Source of the DNA: DASPLX01 sp035627375
GTDB taxonomy: Bacteria; Pseudomonadota; Gammaproteobacteria; Burkholderiales; Burkholderiaceae_D
Assembly (NCBI GenBank): GCA_035627375.1
Contig: DASPLX010000013.1
Coordinates: forward strand, 16,564 to 80,563
Direction: 5' to 3'
DNA: 64,000 bases
Positions 25,542 to 34,343 of the stretch are shown here, piece after piece (within the stretch, counting starts at the first letter, position 1; the number at the start of each line of letters is the position of its first letter). Below the pieces are notes generated by a model. The model was not told the origin of the DNA. It made no database searches and saw only the letters and a list, made by a program, of their open reading frames with translations. Position numbers and translations under genes: made by a program.

Positions 25542-26336
25542 TTATTTCGAGAGCGGTCCCAGCAACGCAATCATCTGCGCGAAGATCTTTGGCGATCCGG
25601 CGATCACGTCACCCTTCTCGAGATAATCCGATTCGCCGGCATAGTTGCCGACGATGCCGCCCGCTTCGGTGATGATCAGCGAGCCGGCCGCGATATCCCA
25701 GGGCTTCAAGCCTTTCTCGAAGAAGCCGTCGAAGCGGCCGCAGGCGACATAGGCAAGATCGAGCGCCGCGGAGCCGGCGCGGCGCAGCCCGGCAGTGCGT
25801 TCGGTCATCGCGCGGAACATTTTCATGTATTCGTCGATATTGTCGGTAGGGCGGAACGGAAAACCGGTGCCGATCAGCGCATCGGCCAGCTTGTCGCGTT
25901 TGGCGACGCGGATGCGCTTCTCGTTCAGGAAGGCGCCGGCGCCCTTGGATGCGGTGAACAATTCGTTGCGGGTCGGATCGTAAACGACCGCCTGCGTGAT
26001 CACGCCGCGTTGGCGTAGGGCGATCGAGACGCAGTATTGCGGGAAGCCGTGAATGAAATTGGTCGTGCCGTCGAGAGGATCGATGATCCAGACGTTTTCA
26101 TTCTCGTCGTGCAGGTTGGCCGACGGGCCGGATTCCTCGGCGAGGATGGCATGGTCGGGGTAAGCGGTTTTCAGAACCTCGATGATCGCTTGTTCGGCGG
26201 CGCGGTCGACTTCGGTGACGAAATCATTTTGCTGCTTCTCGATGACTTTGACGCGGTCGAGATCGAAGGAAGCGCGGTTGATGACAGAGGCACCGCGCCG
26301 GGCGGCCTTTACCGCCGTATTGAGCATGGGTTGCAT
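25542..26336 (-). CDS. suhB: Inositol-1-monophosphatase family protein SuhB
   Basis: A 264-residue protein starting MQPMLNTAVKAARRG, matching SuhB. It has the metal-binding motifs AEESG, WIIDPLDGTTNFIHGFP and WDIAAGSLIITEAGG. It hydrolyses inositol monophosphate and in E. coli also works in rRNA antitermination complexes. The start at 26336 matches the family; an in-frame codon further upstream (26468) would run into the divergent trmJ promoter. Confidence 0.93.
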   Translation of the reverse strand: MQPMLNTAVKAARRGASVINRASFDLDRVKVIEKQQNDFVTEVDRAAEQAIIEVLKTAYPDHAILAEESGPSANLHDENENVWIIDPLDGTTNFIHGFPQYCVSIALRQRGVITQAVVYDPTRNELFTASKGAGAFLNEKRIRVAKRDKLADALIGTGFPFRPTDNIDEYMKMFRAMTERTAGLRRAGSAALDLAYVACGRFDGFFEKGLKPWDIAAGSLIITEAGGIVGNYAGESDYLEKGDVIAGSPKIFAQMIALLGPLSK

Positions 26337-26482
26337 AGAGGTTCCGTTAAAATGGCGGCACCGACGCGCGCGAAATGCGCTGCGTGGCGATGTCACCATG
26401 AAGTTAATGAGCGATGCGGCAGGAGAATCGGTAGAAATGCCAGGACAAATGCCGATATTGCCGCGCAATTCCGCTATTTTAA

Positions 26483-27253
26483 ATGAATCAGCCCAAGACC
26501 GATACCTCCGGCGCCAAGCCGCTTTTCGAGCGTTTGCGCTTCGTACTCGTGGAAACCAGCCATCCCGGCAATATCGGCGCCACCGCGCGCGCCATGAAGA
26601 CCATGGGATTTTCGGAACTGGTTCTCGTCAATCCGCGCTTCGCGGATGCCTTGTGCCACGAGGAAGCCATCGCGTTCGCCAGTGGGGCCCTGGATGTGCT
26701 GGAGCGTGCCCGGGTCGTTGGAACGGTCGAGGAAGCTCTGGTCGATTGCACTTTCGTTGCTGCCGTATCGGCCCGCTTGCGCGAGTTTTCGCCGCCGGTC
26801 GTGACGCCGCGTGCGCTGGCGGGACAACTGGCGGCCGATGTCGGCTTGCGCGCCGCGCTGCTGTTCGGCAGCGAACGTTACGGCTTACCGAATGAGGTAG
26901 TCGCGAAGGCCAATGCGCTGATCAATATCCCGGCCAATGCCGAATACTCGTCACTCAATCTCGCGCAGGCGGTGCAGGTGCTGGCCTACGAATGCCGGCA
27001 GGCGCAATGCGGAGATGCGCTGCCGACAAGCGGTGTTGGTTTTCAGGGGCAGGCGGCAAGTGCTGCGCAGATCGACGGCATGTATGAGCATCTTGAACAG
27101 GCCCTCGTTGCGATCGAATTCCTGAATCCGCACAATCCGAAAAAACTGATGCCGCGCTTGAAGCGTCTGTTCTCACGCACCCAACTGGAGACGGAGGAAG
27201 TCAATATCCTGCGCGGCATCGCGTCCCAGATACTGCAGAAATGCAGGAAATGA
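26483..27253 (+). CDS. trmJ: tRNA (cytidine/uridine-2'-O-)-methyltransferase TrmJ
   Basis: A 256-residue SPOUT methyltransferase with RFVLVETSHPGNIGATARAM, MKTMGFSELVLVNPR, LLFGSERYGLPNE (motif 2) and INIPANAEYSSLNLAQAVQV (motif 3), forming the trefoil knot that binds SAM. It methylates position 32 of several tRNAs. It is divergent from suhB. A C-terminal extension follows the knot, as usual for TrmJ. Confidence 0.93.
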   Translation: MNQPKTDTSGAKPLFERLRFVLVETSHPGNIGATARAMKTMGFSELVLVNPRFADALCHEEAIAFASGALDVLERARVVGTVEEALVDCTFVAAVSARLREFSPPVVTPRALAGQLAADVGLRAALLFGSERYGLPNEVVAKANALINIPANAEYSSLNLAQAVQVLAYECRQAQCGDALPTSGVGFQGQAASAAQIDGMYEHLEQALVAIEFLNPHNPKKLMPRLKRLFSRTQLETEEVNILRGIASQILQKCRK

Positions 27254-27378
27254 AAGATCGATTGTCTGGCGGTGGCGATAAGGTCGTTCTTGGCCGAATA
27301 CCGGGGAAGGTTCTAGCGATCGGTGCTGCATGGTGATGGCAAGTCGCACGCCTTCCTGGTGATACCGCGCCAAGCAGC

Positions 27379-27753
27379 TTAGTAACGTTCGACATGCGGT
27401 GTCATGCGAGGCGGGGGATCGTAAGATTCCGGCCAATAGTCGGTGATGCGCGAAATCAGTCGATCGCGGAACTCGAAGAAGGTAATCCCGGTGACGGACG
27501 CGCCGTCGACGTTGAAAGCGATTTTCGTCACTGCCTGCTTGTCGTCGTTCACGATGCTTTCGACTTCCAGTGTCCATTCGCCGGGGTAGGTGGCAAAGAA
27601 TTCGACGAAACCGGCCCGGCCACGCACGCGTTCGCGGGTTTGCGGCACTTCGTACAGCACGTGCTCATGCACGACTTTCCCGAGTCCTTCCCAGTCGCGG
27701 TCCGCAGTGGTTTTCCAGAATTGACGGATCAAGCCGGCGAACACTTCAGTCAT
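27379..27753 (-). CDS. SnoaL/NTF2-like domain protein
   Basis: A 124-residue single-domain protein with a cone-shaped NTF2-like pattern: MTEVFAGLIRQFWKTTADRD, RVRGRAGFVEFFATYPGEW, ITFFEFRDRLISRITDYWPE. No catalytic residues can be assigned, and the function is unknown. AAGGGA precedes the ATG. It sits just downstream of lexA on the same strand (39 bases), so it may be transcribed with lexA and be DNA-damage inducible. Confidence 0.75.
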   Translation of the reverse strand: MTEVFAGLIRQFWKTTADRDWEGLGKVVHEHVLYEVPQTRERVRGRAGFVEFFATYPGEWTLEVESIVNDDKQAVTKIAFNVDGASVTGITFFEFRDRLISRITDYWPESYDPPPRMTPHVERY

Positions 27754-27792
27754 GGCATTCCCTTGTCGTATTGCTGTTTTTTTAGAGATGGT

Positions 27793-28464
27793 TCAACCCC
27801 AGGTCCGCAACAGGCCGACCGCCAAGCCCTCCAACGCGAAATCGTCGCTTTGCGGTTCGACGCGGATAGGTTCGAAATCAGGGTTCTCCGGCAGCAATTC
27901 GATCAGTGAGCCGGTTCGTTTATAACGCTTGACCGTGACTTCGTCGCCGAGGCGAGCAACGATGATCTGACCGTTCCGGGCCTGGTCGGTCTTTTTCACC
28001 GCCAGAAGATCGCCATCGAAAATACCGGCATCGCGCATCGACATGCCGCGCACTTTAAGCAGGTAGTCCGGTTTGGCCGAGAACAGCGAGGGATCGACGT
28101 TGAAAGTCTTTTCGATATGCTCTTGCGCGAGGATAGGCGAGCCGGCGGCGACGCGGCCGACCAGGGGCAGGCTCAATTGCATCAGTGCTGGATGGGGGAG
28201 GGCCATCTGGGCGGTCGAAAAGCGGTCGCCACCTGCGGGGCGTGGCGCGCCCATGTCGCGCAACCGAATTCCGCGCGACGTGCCGGGAGAAATCTCGATC
28301 GCCCCCTTGCGAGCTAGCGCCTGCAAGTGCTCTTCGGCGGCATTGGCGGAACGGAACCCGAGTTCTGCGGCGATTTCGGCGCGCGTAGGCGGGAAACCGG
28401 TGTTCTCGATCGCGTCGCGAATCAGGTTGAGGATTTGTTCCTGGCGGGCGGTAAGTTTGATCAT
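27793..28464 (-). CDS. lexA: LexA repressor
   Basis: A 223-residue SOS repressor with a winged helix N-terminal domain (MIKLTARQEQILNLIRDAIE, FPPTRAEIAAELGFRSANAAEEHL), self-cleavage bond A107-G108 in RVAAGSP, catalytic S142 in GMSMRDAGI and K179 in EVTVKRYK. The linker is longer than in E. coli (202 residues), as common in Burkholderiales. A consensus SOS box stands 47 bases upstream, showing autoregulation. Confidence 0.96.
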   Translation of the reverse strand: MIKLTARQEQILNLIRDAIENTGFPPTRAEIAAELGFRSANAAEEHLQALARKGAIEISPGTSRGIRLRDMGAPRPAGGDRFSTAQMALPHPALMQLSLPLVGRVAAGSPILAQEHIEKTFNVDPSLFSAKPDYLLKVRGMSMRDAGIFDGDLLAVKKTDQARNGQIIVARLGDEVTVKRYKRTGSLIELLPENPDFEPIRVEPQSDDFALEGLAVGLLRTWG

Positions 28465-28510
28465 CGCGGTACCTTGCTGGAAAAATGCCCAGGCTGGCTG
28501 TTTTCACAGG

Positions 28511-28526
28511 CTGTAATTTTATACAG
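28511..28526. promoter_or_regulatory. LexA (SOS) box
   Basis: CTGTAATTTTATACAG matches the proteobacterial LexA consensus CTGT-N8-ACAG exactly and lies between lexA and rpsF, 47 bases before the lexA start. Confidence 0.93.
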
Positions 28527-28623
28527 CATCTTGGCAAAAGCAAGCAATTTGTCGATGAAATGCCCGAATTGATCGGAACTTGACCGCCCAGGCACTTCGG
28601 AAGGGCATAAGCGACTGAATTGG

Positions 28624-28652
28624 TTGAGTTTTGCGGCAATTCGGGGTATAGT
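28624..28652 (+). promoter_or_regulatory. Sigma-70-like promoter of the rpsF operon
   Basis: TTGAGT (28624-28629) and TATAGT (28647-28652) are separated by 17 bases and lie about 75 bases before the rpsF start, directly upstream of the leader hairpin. Confidence 0.65.
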
Positions 28653-28667
28653 CGCGGGTTCTCTCTT

Positions 28668-28704
28668 CCCACACCCGTGTTGACGCCGGGGTGGGCGATT
28701 TTTT
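28668..28704 (+). promoter_or_regulatory. Structured leader of rpsF (S6:S18-type candidate)
   Basis: CCCAC-A-CCC (28668-28676) pairs with GGG-GTGGG (28688-28695), a stem with one bulged A and a loop containing GTGTTGACGCC. Two CCG triplets occur in the region, and six T follow at 28699-28704. Leaders before rpsF in many bacteria bind the S6:S18 dimer through a CCG-containing hairpin, so autoregulation by S6:S18, or attenuation, is likely but inferred. Confidence 0.55.
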
Positions 28705-28727
28705 CAATCCGTCCAAAAGGAGCTTAC

Positions 28728-29093
28728 ATGCGTCATTACGAAATCGTATTTATCGTGCATCCGGATCAAAGCGAGCAAGTGCCCGCGATGATCGAACGTT
28801 ACAAGGGCATCGTCACCTCCCGCGGTGGCAAGGTCCATCGCGTCGAAGACTGGGGCCGTCGTCAACTGGCCTACATGATCCAGAAACTCGCCAAGGCTCA
28901 CTATGTCTGCATGAATATCGAGTGCGACAACGAGACTCTGGCCGAAATCGAAACCGGCTTCAAGTTCAACGATGCCGTCCTGCGCCATCTGACCGTCAAG
29001 ATGAAGAAAGCAGAGACCGCGCCGTCGCCGATGATGAAGGCTGTTGCGAAAGAAGACGCAGCCAAGAACCGCACCGAGGCGCCTGCTGCTTAA
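28728..29093 (+). CDS. rpsF: Ribosomal protein S6
   Basis: A 121-residue protein starting MRHYEIVFIVHPDQSEQVP, with VEDWGRRQLAYMIQKLAKAHYV and the usual flexible C-terminal tail. AAAAGGAG precedes the ATG at 28728. It is first in rpsF-priB-rpsR-rplI. Confidence 0.96.
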   Translation: MRHYEIVFIVHPDQSEQVPAMIERYKGIVTSRGGKVHRVEDWGRRQLAYMIQKLAKAHYVCMNIECDNETLAEIETGFKFNDAVLRHLTVKMKKAETAPSPMMKAVAKEDAAKNRTEAPAA

Positions 29094-29130
29094 TTGCGCG
29101 TTGCGCTAGACCAGGGAGTCGGATCAGCTT

Positions 29131-29454
29131 TTGAATCAGCTTCAACTCATTGCAAGCATTGCCGAGCGCGACGTCCTGCGCTACACGCCGGCAGGCATAC
29201 CGATCGCGGCCGCCAGGCTGCAGCACAGGTCGGAGCAAGTCGAAGCGGGTATTCCGAGAGTGGTCGAGTTTGAAATCGCCGCAGTCGCTGCGGGAGAGAT
29301 TTCAGGACGATTCAACCAAGCCCAACTGGGTGCGGAATACCGGTTCACCGGATTCCTGGCGCGCAAGAATCGCAATAGCAAAAGCCTGGTGTTTCATATC
29401 ATTGATTTCGATATACAAATTCTAGATACAGGAGCCTCAAATGGCATTCGGTAA
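29131..29454 (+). CDS. priB: Primosomal replication protein N (PriB), TTG start
   Basis: A 107-residue single-stranded DNA-binding OB-fold protein: NQLQLIASIAERDVLRYTPA, GIPIAAARLQH, FNQAQLGAEYRFTGFLARKN, LVFHIIDFDIQ. It takes part in replication restart with PriA and DnaT. The family N-terminus begins exactly at a TTG (29131), with AGGGAG upstream, and no ATG or GTG is available nearby. Its 3' end overlaps the start of rpsR by 14 bases, which couples the two genes. Confidence 0.9.
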   Translation: MNQLQLIASIAERDVLRYTPAGIPIAAARLQHRSEQVEAGIPRVVEFEIAAVAAGEISGRFNQAQLGAEYRFTGFLARKNRNSKSLVFHIIDFDIQILDTGASNGIR

Positions 29455-29725
29455 AAAATTCGATAAAAGCAAGCTCAAGCAAAAACGCCAACAGCAGAAC
29501 CCGCTGTTCAAGCGCAAGAAGTTCTGCCGTTTCACCGCCGCAGGCGTCGAGCAAGTGGATTACAAGGACATCGATACGCTGAAGGATTTCGTTCAGGAAA
29601 ACGGCAAGATCATGCCGGCCCGCCTGACCGGCACCAAGGCGCACTATCAGCGTCAAGTGGATACTGCTATCAAGCGCGCTCGCTATCTCGCGTTGTTGCC
29701 GTACACCGATCTGCACAACGCCTAA
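29441..29725 (+). CDS. rpsR: Ribosomal protein S18
   Basis: A 94-residue protein with NPLFKRKKFCRFTAAGVEQVDYKDI, NGKIMPARLTGTKAHYQRQV and AIKRARYLALLPYTDLH. It pairs with S6 on the 30S platform. The start lies within the end of priB. Confidence 0.96.
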   Translation: MAFGKKFDKSKLKQKRQQQNPLFKRKKFCRFTAAGVEQVDYKDIDTLKDFVQENGKIMPARLTGTKAHYQRQVDTAIKRARYLALLPYTDLHNA

Positions 29726-29752
29726 TTGACGACTGAAGAATAGGAGAAAAAC

Positions 29753-30205
29753 ATGCAAGTCATTCTGTTGGAAAAGGTCGTCAACCTCGGCAACCTCGGT
29801 GATGTCGTCAAAGTGAAAGACGGCTTCGCACGCAACTTCCTGATTCCGCAACGCAAGGCTCGTCGCGCCACCGAAGCGGCTGTGGCCGAATTCGAAGCCA
29901 AGCGCGCCGAACTCGAGAAAGCCGCTGCGGAGAAACTGGCAGCTGCTCAAGCGCAAGGCGAGAAGCTGAGCGGCTTGACCCTGCAAATCTCGCAGAAAGC
30001 CGGTGTCGACGGCCGTCTGTTCGGTTCCGTGACCAACTTCGACATCGCGGAAGCGCTTGGCAAGCAAGGTTTCGTTGTCGAAAAGGCGCAGATTCGCATG
30101 CCGCAGGGTCCGTTGAAGATCGTTGGCGATCACCACGTTTCGGTGGCTCTGCATACGGACGTCGTGGTCGATATCACCGTGTCGGTGTTGGGCGAGCAAG
30201 CCTAA
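29753..30205 (+). CDS. rplI: Ribosomal protein L9
   Basis: A 150-residue protein, MQVILLEKVVNLGNLGDVVK, with GFARNFLIPQRKARRAT, a long connecting helix (about 40-75) and the C-terminal domain. Normal length. AGGAG precedes the start. Confidence 0.97.
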   Translation: MQVILLEKVVNLGNLGDVVKVKDGFARNFLIPQRKARRATEAAVAEFEAKRAELEKAAAEKLAAAQAQGEKLSGLTLQISQKAGVDGRLFGSVTNFDIAEALGKQGFVVEKAQIRMPQGPLKIVGDHHVSVALHTDVVVDITVSVLGEQA

Positions 30206-30230
30206 GAAGCAGGAACGTTTCTGCATTATC

Positions 30231-30259
30231 AAAAAAGCCGGGCATTGCCCGGCTTTTTT
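30231..30259 (+). terminator. Terminator of the rpsF-rplI operon
   Basis: GCCGGGC (30237-30243) pairs with GCCCGGC (30247-30253), with six A before and six T after. Confidence 0.93.
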
Positions 30260-30434
30260 GTTTTTTATTTAAACCGATTCTCTTTTCGCTGGTCTCTTAT
30301 TCTCCATCGCCGCCGGCGCGCAGACATGCGTCAACGCAATTCGCTATCAAGTTTGCCGAACTACGGCCGCTGGGTTTTTTCTAATCAGACAGATTTCCCG
30401 CTGAACGGCGCAACTAATCCGGCAAGGAGCTTTC

Positions 30435-31553
30435 ATGACAGACGGGCTGAAAGCACATGAGCGAACCTTCGTGCCCGCAGGGGATGTCGACGCCGAGGCA
30501 GGCGGACAATGCACGTCATTGCGTGTTTGTCGTGTGCAAGCCTCGCCACCCTTGCTGACACGTTTCGGCGACTTGTATGGCGCATCGGAACCGATGCAGA
30601 AGCTATTCAAACTGATCGAAAAGGTGGCGCCGACTTCCGCCAACGTGTTGATCTCCGGCGAAAGCGGAACCGGCAAGGAGTTGGTCGCCAGCACCATACA
30701 CAAGATAAGCCGGAACGCGGAGGCTCCCTTCCTCGCGTTGAATTGCGGCGCGATCTCGCCCCAATTGATCGAGGCCGAGCTGTTCGGTCATGAGCGCGGT
30801 AGCTTCACCGGCGCGATTCGCATGCATAAGGGATGCTTCGAACGCGCGGACGGCGGTACGCTGTTTCTCGACGAGATCACTGAAATGCCGCTCGAAATGC
30901 AGGTCAAGCTGTTGCGCGTCTTGGAAACCGGGCGGATATGTCGCGTCGGCGGCGACGAGGAAATCGAGGTCAACGTGCGGGTCATCGCCGCGACCAACCG
31001 GCATCCCCAGGATGCGGTCGACAACGGAACGATGCGCAGCGACTTGTTTTATCGGTTGGCGGTGTTTCCGATCCAGGTGCCGCCGTTGCGTGAGCGCAGA
31101 GAGGATGTGGAGTTGCTCGCCAATCTGTTCCTTGGAAATCTGAACAAGGAAGCAGGCGCCAACAAGATCTTCTCGCGTGCATCCCGCAGGTTCATGAATG
31201 AACATCGTTGGCCGGGCAATGTGCGGGAGTTGAAAAACCTGGTGCAACGCGCTTTCATCCTGGCCGATCGCGAACTCGATGTGTCGGCCGTCATGCCACC
31301 TGCACGGCCTCCCGCCTCGACAATCGCCGGCAATTGCGTCTTGTTGCCCCTCGGCAGCCGGTTGGCCGACGCCGAACAACAATTGATCTGCGCCACGCTC
31401 GGACATTGCGGCGGCAACAAGACGCGCGCTGCCGAGGTGCTCGGCGTCAGTCTGAAGACCTTGTATAACCGGCTGAACGAGTACGAACACAAGTCGGCGG
31501 AAAGCTCTACCGCGCGCGCGACGAAGACGCGCGGTTCGAACGAAAGAGACTGA
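30435..31553 (+). CDS. Sigma-54-dependent activator without receiver domain
   Basis: A 372-residue enhancer-binding protein. It has a short N-terminus (1-42) with no sensory domain, then AAA+ (about 45-285) with Walker A GESGTGKE, the sigma-54 contact loop GSFTGA, Walker B GGTLFLDEI and an arginine-finger segment RSDLFYRLAVFPI, and finally a Fis-type helix-turn-helix (NKTRAAEVLGVSLKTLYNRL). It drives open-complex formation by RNA polymerase with sigma-54. With no input domain, its activity must be set by expression or a separate partner. AAGGAG precedes the ATG. It stands alone, convergent with the GNAT gene; no target promoter was identified. Confidence 0.9.
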   Translation: MTDGLKAHERTFVPAGDVDAEAGGQCTSLRVCRVQASPPLLTRFGDLYGASEPMQKLFKLIEKVAPTSANVLISGESGTGKELVASTIHKISRNAEAPFLALNCGAISPQLIEAELFGHERGSFTGAIRMHKGCFERADGGTLFLDEITEMPLEMQVKLLRVLETGRICRVGGDEEIEVNVRVIAATNRHPQDAVDNGTMRSDLFYRLAVFPIQVPPLRERREDVELLANLFLGNLNKEAGANKIFSRASRRFMNEHRWPGNVRELKNLVQRAFILADRELDVSAVMPPARPPASTIAGNCVLLPLGSRLADAEQQLICATLGHCGGNKTRAAEVLGVSLKTLYNRLNEYEHKSAESSTARATKTRGSNERD

Positions 31554-31577
31554 ATGTCGAATGCGGCCTCGGTATGC

Positions 31578-32417
31578 TCAGGCCATGGGATGTCGGCAAA
31601 GACTGGCGACGCGTTCTTTCCGTTTGAAGCCCAGCGATTCATAGAGGCGTACCGCATGGTAGTGCTCGTCCGCCACCATCACGAGACATTCGACCCGTTC
31701 CAATCCCTTGCGGGCGGCGTGATGCACGAGAGCGCGGCAGATGCCCTTGCCGCGGAATTCGCGTGCGGTGAGCACCCATTGAAATCGCCCGATATCGCCA
31801 TCGAAGAACAATCCAAGGTGGGCGACCTGCCTGTCTTCGATGAAAGCCCCCCACCAGTCACCGCGCCCGTCGGCGATCAGGCGGCGATAGATGGCCTCCT
31901 TTCCGTGCAGGAATTTACGGTAGCTGTCTTCCGGATAGGTGCCGGCGGCGTTCTCCGCCATCTGCATGGCGTACCAATCCGCCCAGTCCGCCTCGCTGTC
32001 ATAGGGCCGAATGACGATCGGTAACGTGGCCGGCGATGGGGCGACGAGATCGGATGCGGTTGCCGTCAGCGCGACATCCTCATTCAGGACATAACCGGCT
32101 CGGAGGAATGCGTCCAGAGGAGAGTCGTCGCCGGCGGCGGCCGGCCACATGAACGTGCAATGCTTGATTGCGGGAGGGGTTCCGACCAGACGAGCGAAAT
32201 CGCGCTCCAGACGAGCAAGGTCGGCGTTGCTCGGGCGGCGTTCGAGTACCAGCAGATTGCCGAAATAATAATCGGGCTCGCTGGGCGTACGTATGACGAG
32301 GTAGCTTCCCACCTGCTCCACGATGCCGTTGACGCGGTTGAGCATCAGATCGGTCGCGATCGCCTTGTGTGCCGCGATTGGCGGGTTTCCGGTTCGGCGT
32401 TTGTCGGAGATAGTCAT
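31578..32417 (-). CDS. GNAT family N-acetyltransferase
   Basis: A 279-residue protein with a C-terminal GNAT core: WYAMQMAENAAGTY, WWGAFIEDRQVAHLGLFFDG, the acetyl-CoA loop FRGKGICRALV and HYHAVRLYESLGFKRKE. The N-terminal half is a second, weaker GNAT-like fold (YLVIRTPSEPDYYFGNLLVL). The substrate is unknown. The ATG overlaps the stop of the ABC permease gene (ATGA), so it is the last gene of the hydrolase/ABC operon. Confidence 0.82.
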   Translation of the reverse strand: MTISDKRRTGNPPIAAHKAIATDLMLNRVNGIVEQVGSYLVIRTPSEPDYYFGNLLVLERRPSNADLARLERDFARLVGTPPAIKHCTFMWPAAAGDDSPLDAFLRAGYVLNEDVALTATASDLVAPSPATLPIVIRPYDSEADWADWYAMQMAENAAGTYPEDSYRKFLHGKEAIYRRLIADGRGDWWGAFIEDRQVAHLGLFFDGDIGRFQWVLTAREFRGKGICRALVHHAARKGLERVECLVMVADEHYHAVRLYESLGFKRKERVASLCRHPMA

Positions 32418-33598
32418 ACGGCAAGCACATACCGTTCGCTTCTCAGTCGCCAGGTCGCGACGCCGACCGCCAGGATGGCTGCCACGATCGCGCCGCCCGC
32501 CGTCAGCAGAAACGGCAGCGGTCCAAGATTTTGTCCCTTGGCCAGTTCGTTGAGCAGGGTCTGGTTGGACAAGACGGGCACGGCATACATCCAGCTTGCC
32601 GTTTTCAGATCGAGCAGCGGCACGATGATCGGCGGCAGCATCGGAATCAGTATTGCGAATGTCATGAGCGCCTGTGCTTCCTTGAAAGAGCGGGCATTCA
32701 TGGCCAGCGCGATCTCGAGCGCCGCGGCGAACAGGCAGAGTGGAATGGAGGTCAGGCACACCGCGAGCAGCATCGGCACGCTCAGGCTCCACGACATGCC
32801 GATTTCCTCGAGCGGCATCCATTTGAGGATGAAATGCGCTATCAACAGCTCGACGGTCAGACCGACGACGGAGAGAGCCGCGGCCGCGATCCATTTGCCG
32901 GCGATCAATTCCAGAGGCCGAACCGGTTGGGCCATCAGCAACTCGAGCGAATTGCGCTCACGCTCTCCTGCGGTGCTATCCATCGCGGTATTCATCGAGA
33001 AAAAGAATGCCGTTGCGAAGAACAGGCCGAGCATGACCCCCGCGAAACCGGCCGAGCGCGACGCGCTGCTGGCGATATCGTATTCCTGCAGCCGGATCGG
33101 AACGAGAGTCGCCGGCGACACGCCGTGCGCCAGCAGGCGGGACTGGGCGATGCCGGCATTGTAGTTTCTAAGCAGCGCTTCGAGGCGCCGCAATTTGGCG
33201 ATCTGCTGATCCGCCGCCGAGTCGTACCAGAGTTCGATCGGGGCCGGCCGCATGGCGCGATAGTTTTCCTCGAATTCTTCGGGTATGCGGATGACCGCGG
33301 CATGCTTGCGCGTACGCAGCAGTTCGGTAATCTCGTTTTCGCTCATGTCGTCGCGCAGTGCCGCGGTGACGTTGCGCTGCCCGATTTGCGCCAACAGGGT
33401 GGGAGCCCGGTCGCCGCCGATGACCACGATCTCCATCGCCTCCTTGTCGCTCTTGGCCGATCGCTCGAGCGTTTTGTGCACCGTCAGCCATAGCATCGCC
33501 GGATACAGGGTGATGAACAGCAGCAGCATGCAGAGCGCGCGTCGGTCGCGCAGCGCTTCCGTCAGTTCCTTGCGCAATACCACCAGGAATTTGTTCAT
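32414..33598 (-). CDS. ABC-2 type permease (NatB-like)
   Basis: A 394-residue membrane protein. An N-terminal helix (about 20-42) precedes a large extracytoplasmic loop (about 45-185, rich in charged residues), followed by five or six C-terminal helices. ERERNSLELLMAQPV matches the ABC-2/NatB coupling segment. It should form an exporter with the ATPase encoded just upstream (ATGA overlap). The substrate (Na+, drug or peptide) cannot be told. Confidence 0.86.
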   Translation of the reverse strand: MNKFLVVLRKELTEALRDRRALCMLLLFITLYPAMLWLTVHKTLERSAKSDKEAMEIVVIGGDRAPTLLAQIGQRNVTAALRDDMSENEITELLRTRKHAAVIRIPEEFEENYRAMRPAPIELWYDSAADQQIAKLRRLEALLRNYNAGIAQSRLLAHGVSPATLVPIRLQEYDIASSASRSAGFAGVMLGLFFATAFFFSMNTAMDSTAGERERNSLELLMAQPVRPLELIAGKWIAAAALSVVGLTVELLIAHFILKWMPLEEIGMSWSLSVPMLLAVCLTSIPLCLFAAALEIALAMNARSFKEAQALMTFAILIPMLPPIIVPLLDLKTASWMYAVPVLSNQTLLNELAKGQNLGPLPFLLTAGGAIVAAILAVGVATWRLRSERYVLAV

Positions 33599-34329
33599 GC
33601 CGCAATTCCTTCCTCGGTCCCGACCAAGCTGACGAAAGCGTCTTCCAGGCTGGTGATGCCGGTACGTTCGCACAAGGCTTGGGGAGAACCCTGGGCGACC
33701 GTCCGGCCCTTGGCGATGACGATCACGTCGTCGCATAGATGCGTCACCTCCTGCATGACGTGGGTCGCCATGATGATGCAGCTGCCTTCCGCGCGCAGCG
33801 ACGAAAGCACGCGGCGCAGGGCGCGTGTGCTCATCACGTCCAGACCGCGCGAAGGTTCGTCGAGCAGGAAATGGCGCGGCCGGTGCAGCAAGGTGCGCGC
33901 CAGGGCGACCTTGATGCGTTGGCCTTGCGAAAATCCCTTGGCGCGGCGGTCGATGATGTCATCCAGCGCGAGCAATCCGACGGCTTCGTCGATCCGTGAT
34001 CGTATCGCGGCCGCGTCCATGCCGTGCAGCTGCGCAAAATAGGCAAGATGCTCGCGTGTCGTGAGCCGTTCGTAGAGGCCGAACTGATCGGTGAGAAAAC
34101 CGATGTCCTTGCGCACTTGCAGCGGGGCGCGCGCCGGATCGACGCCGTTGACGCTGACGGAACCGCAGTCGCGCTGCAGCAGGCCGATCAGTATGCGCAG
34201 CAAGGTCGTCTTGCCGGCGCCGTTCGGTCCGAGCAGGGCGGTGGTCTGGCCGTCGCGCGCGGTGAAGCCGACCCCATCGAGCGCCTGTACCTGGCCGAAA
34301 CGCTTGCCCACATCTTCGACTTGGATCAT
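33595..34329 (-). CDS. ABC transporter ATP-binding protein (NatA-like)
   Basis: A 244-residue ATPase with Walker A GPNGAGKT, Q-loop FLTDQFGLYE, signature FSQGQRIKVALARTL (a variant of LSGGQ), Walker B HFLLDEPSRGLD and switch histidine in ATHVMQE. The start at 34329 (MIQVEDVGKRFG) follows AGGAGG. It is co-transcribed with the permease and lies 14 bases after the hydrolase gene. Confidence 0.92.
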   Translation of the reverse strand: MIQVEDVGKRFGQVQALDGVGFTARDGQTTALLGPNGAGKTTLLRILIGLLQRDCGSVSVNGVDPARAPLQVRKDIGFLTDQFGLYERLTTREHLAYFAQLHGMDAAAIRSRIDEAVGLLALDDIIDRRAKGFSQGQRIKVALARTLLHRPRHFLLDEPSRGLDVMSTRALRRVLSSLRAEGSCIIMATHVMQEVTHLCDDVIVIAKGRTVAQGSPQALCERTGITSLEDAFVSLVGTEEGIAA

Positions 34330-34343
34330 TCGTGTCCTCCTGG

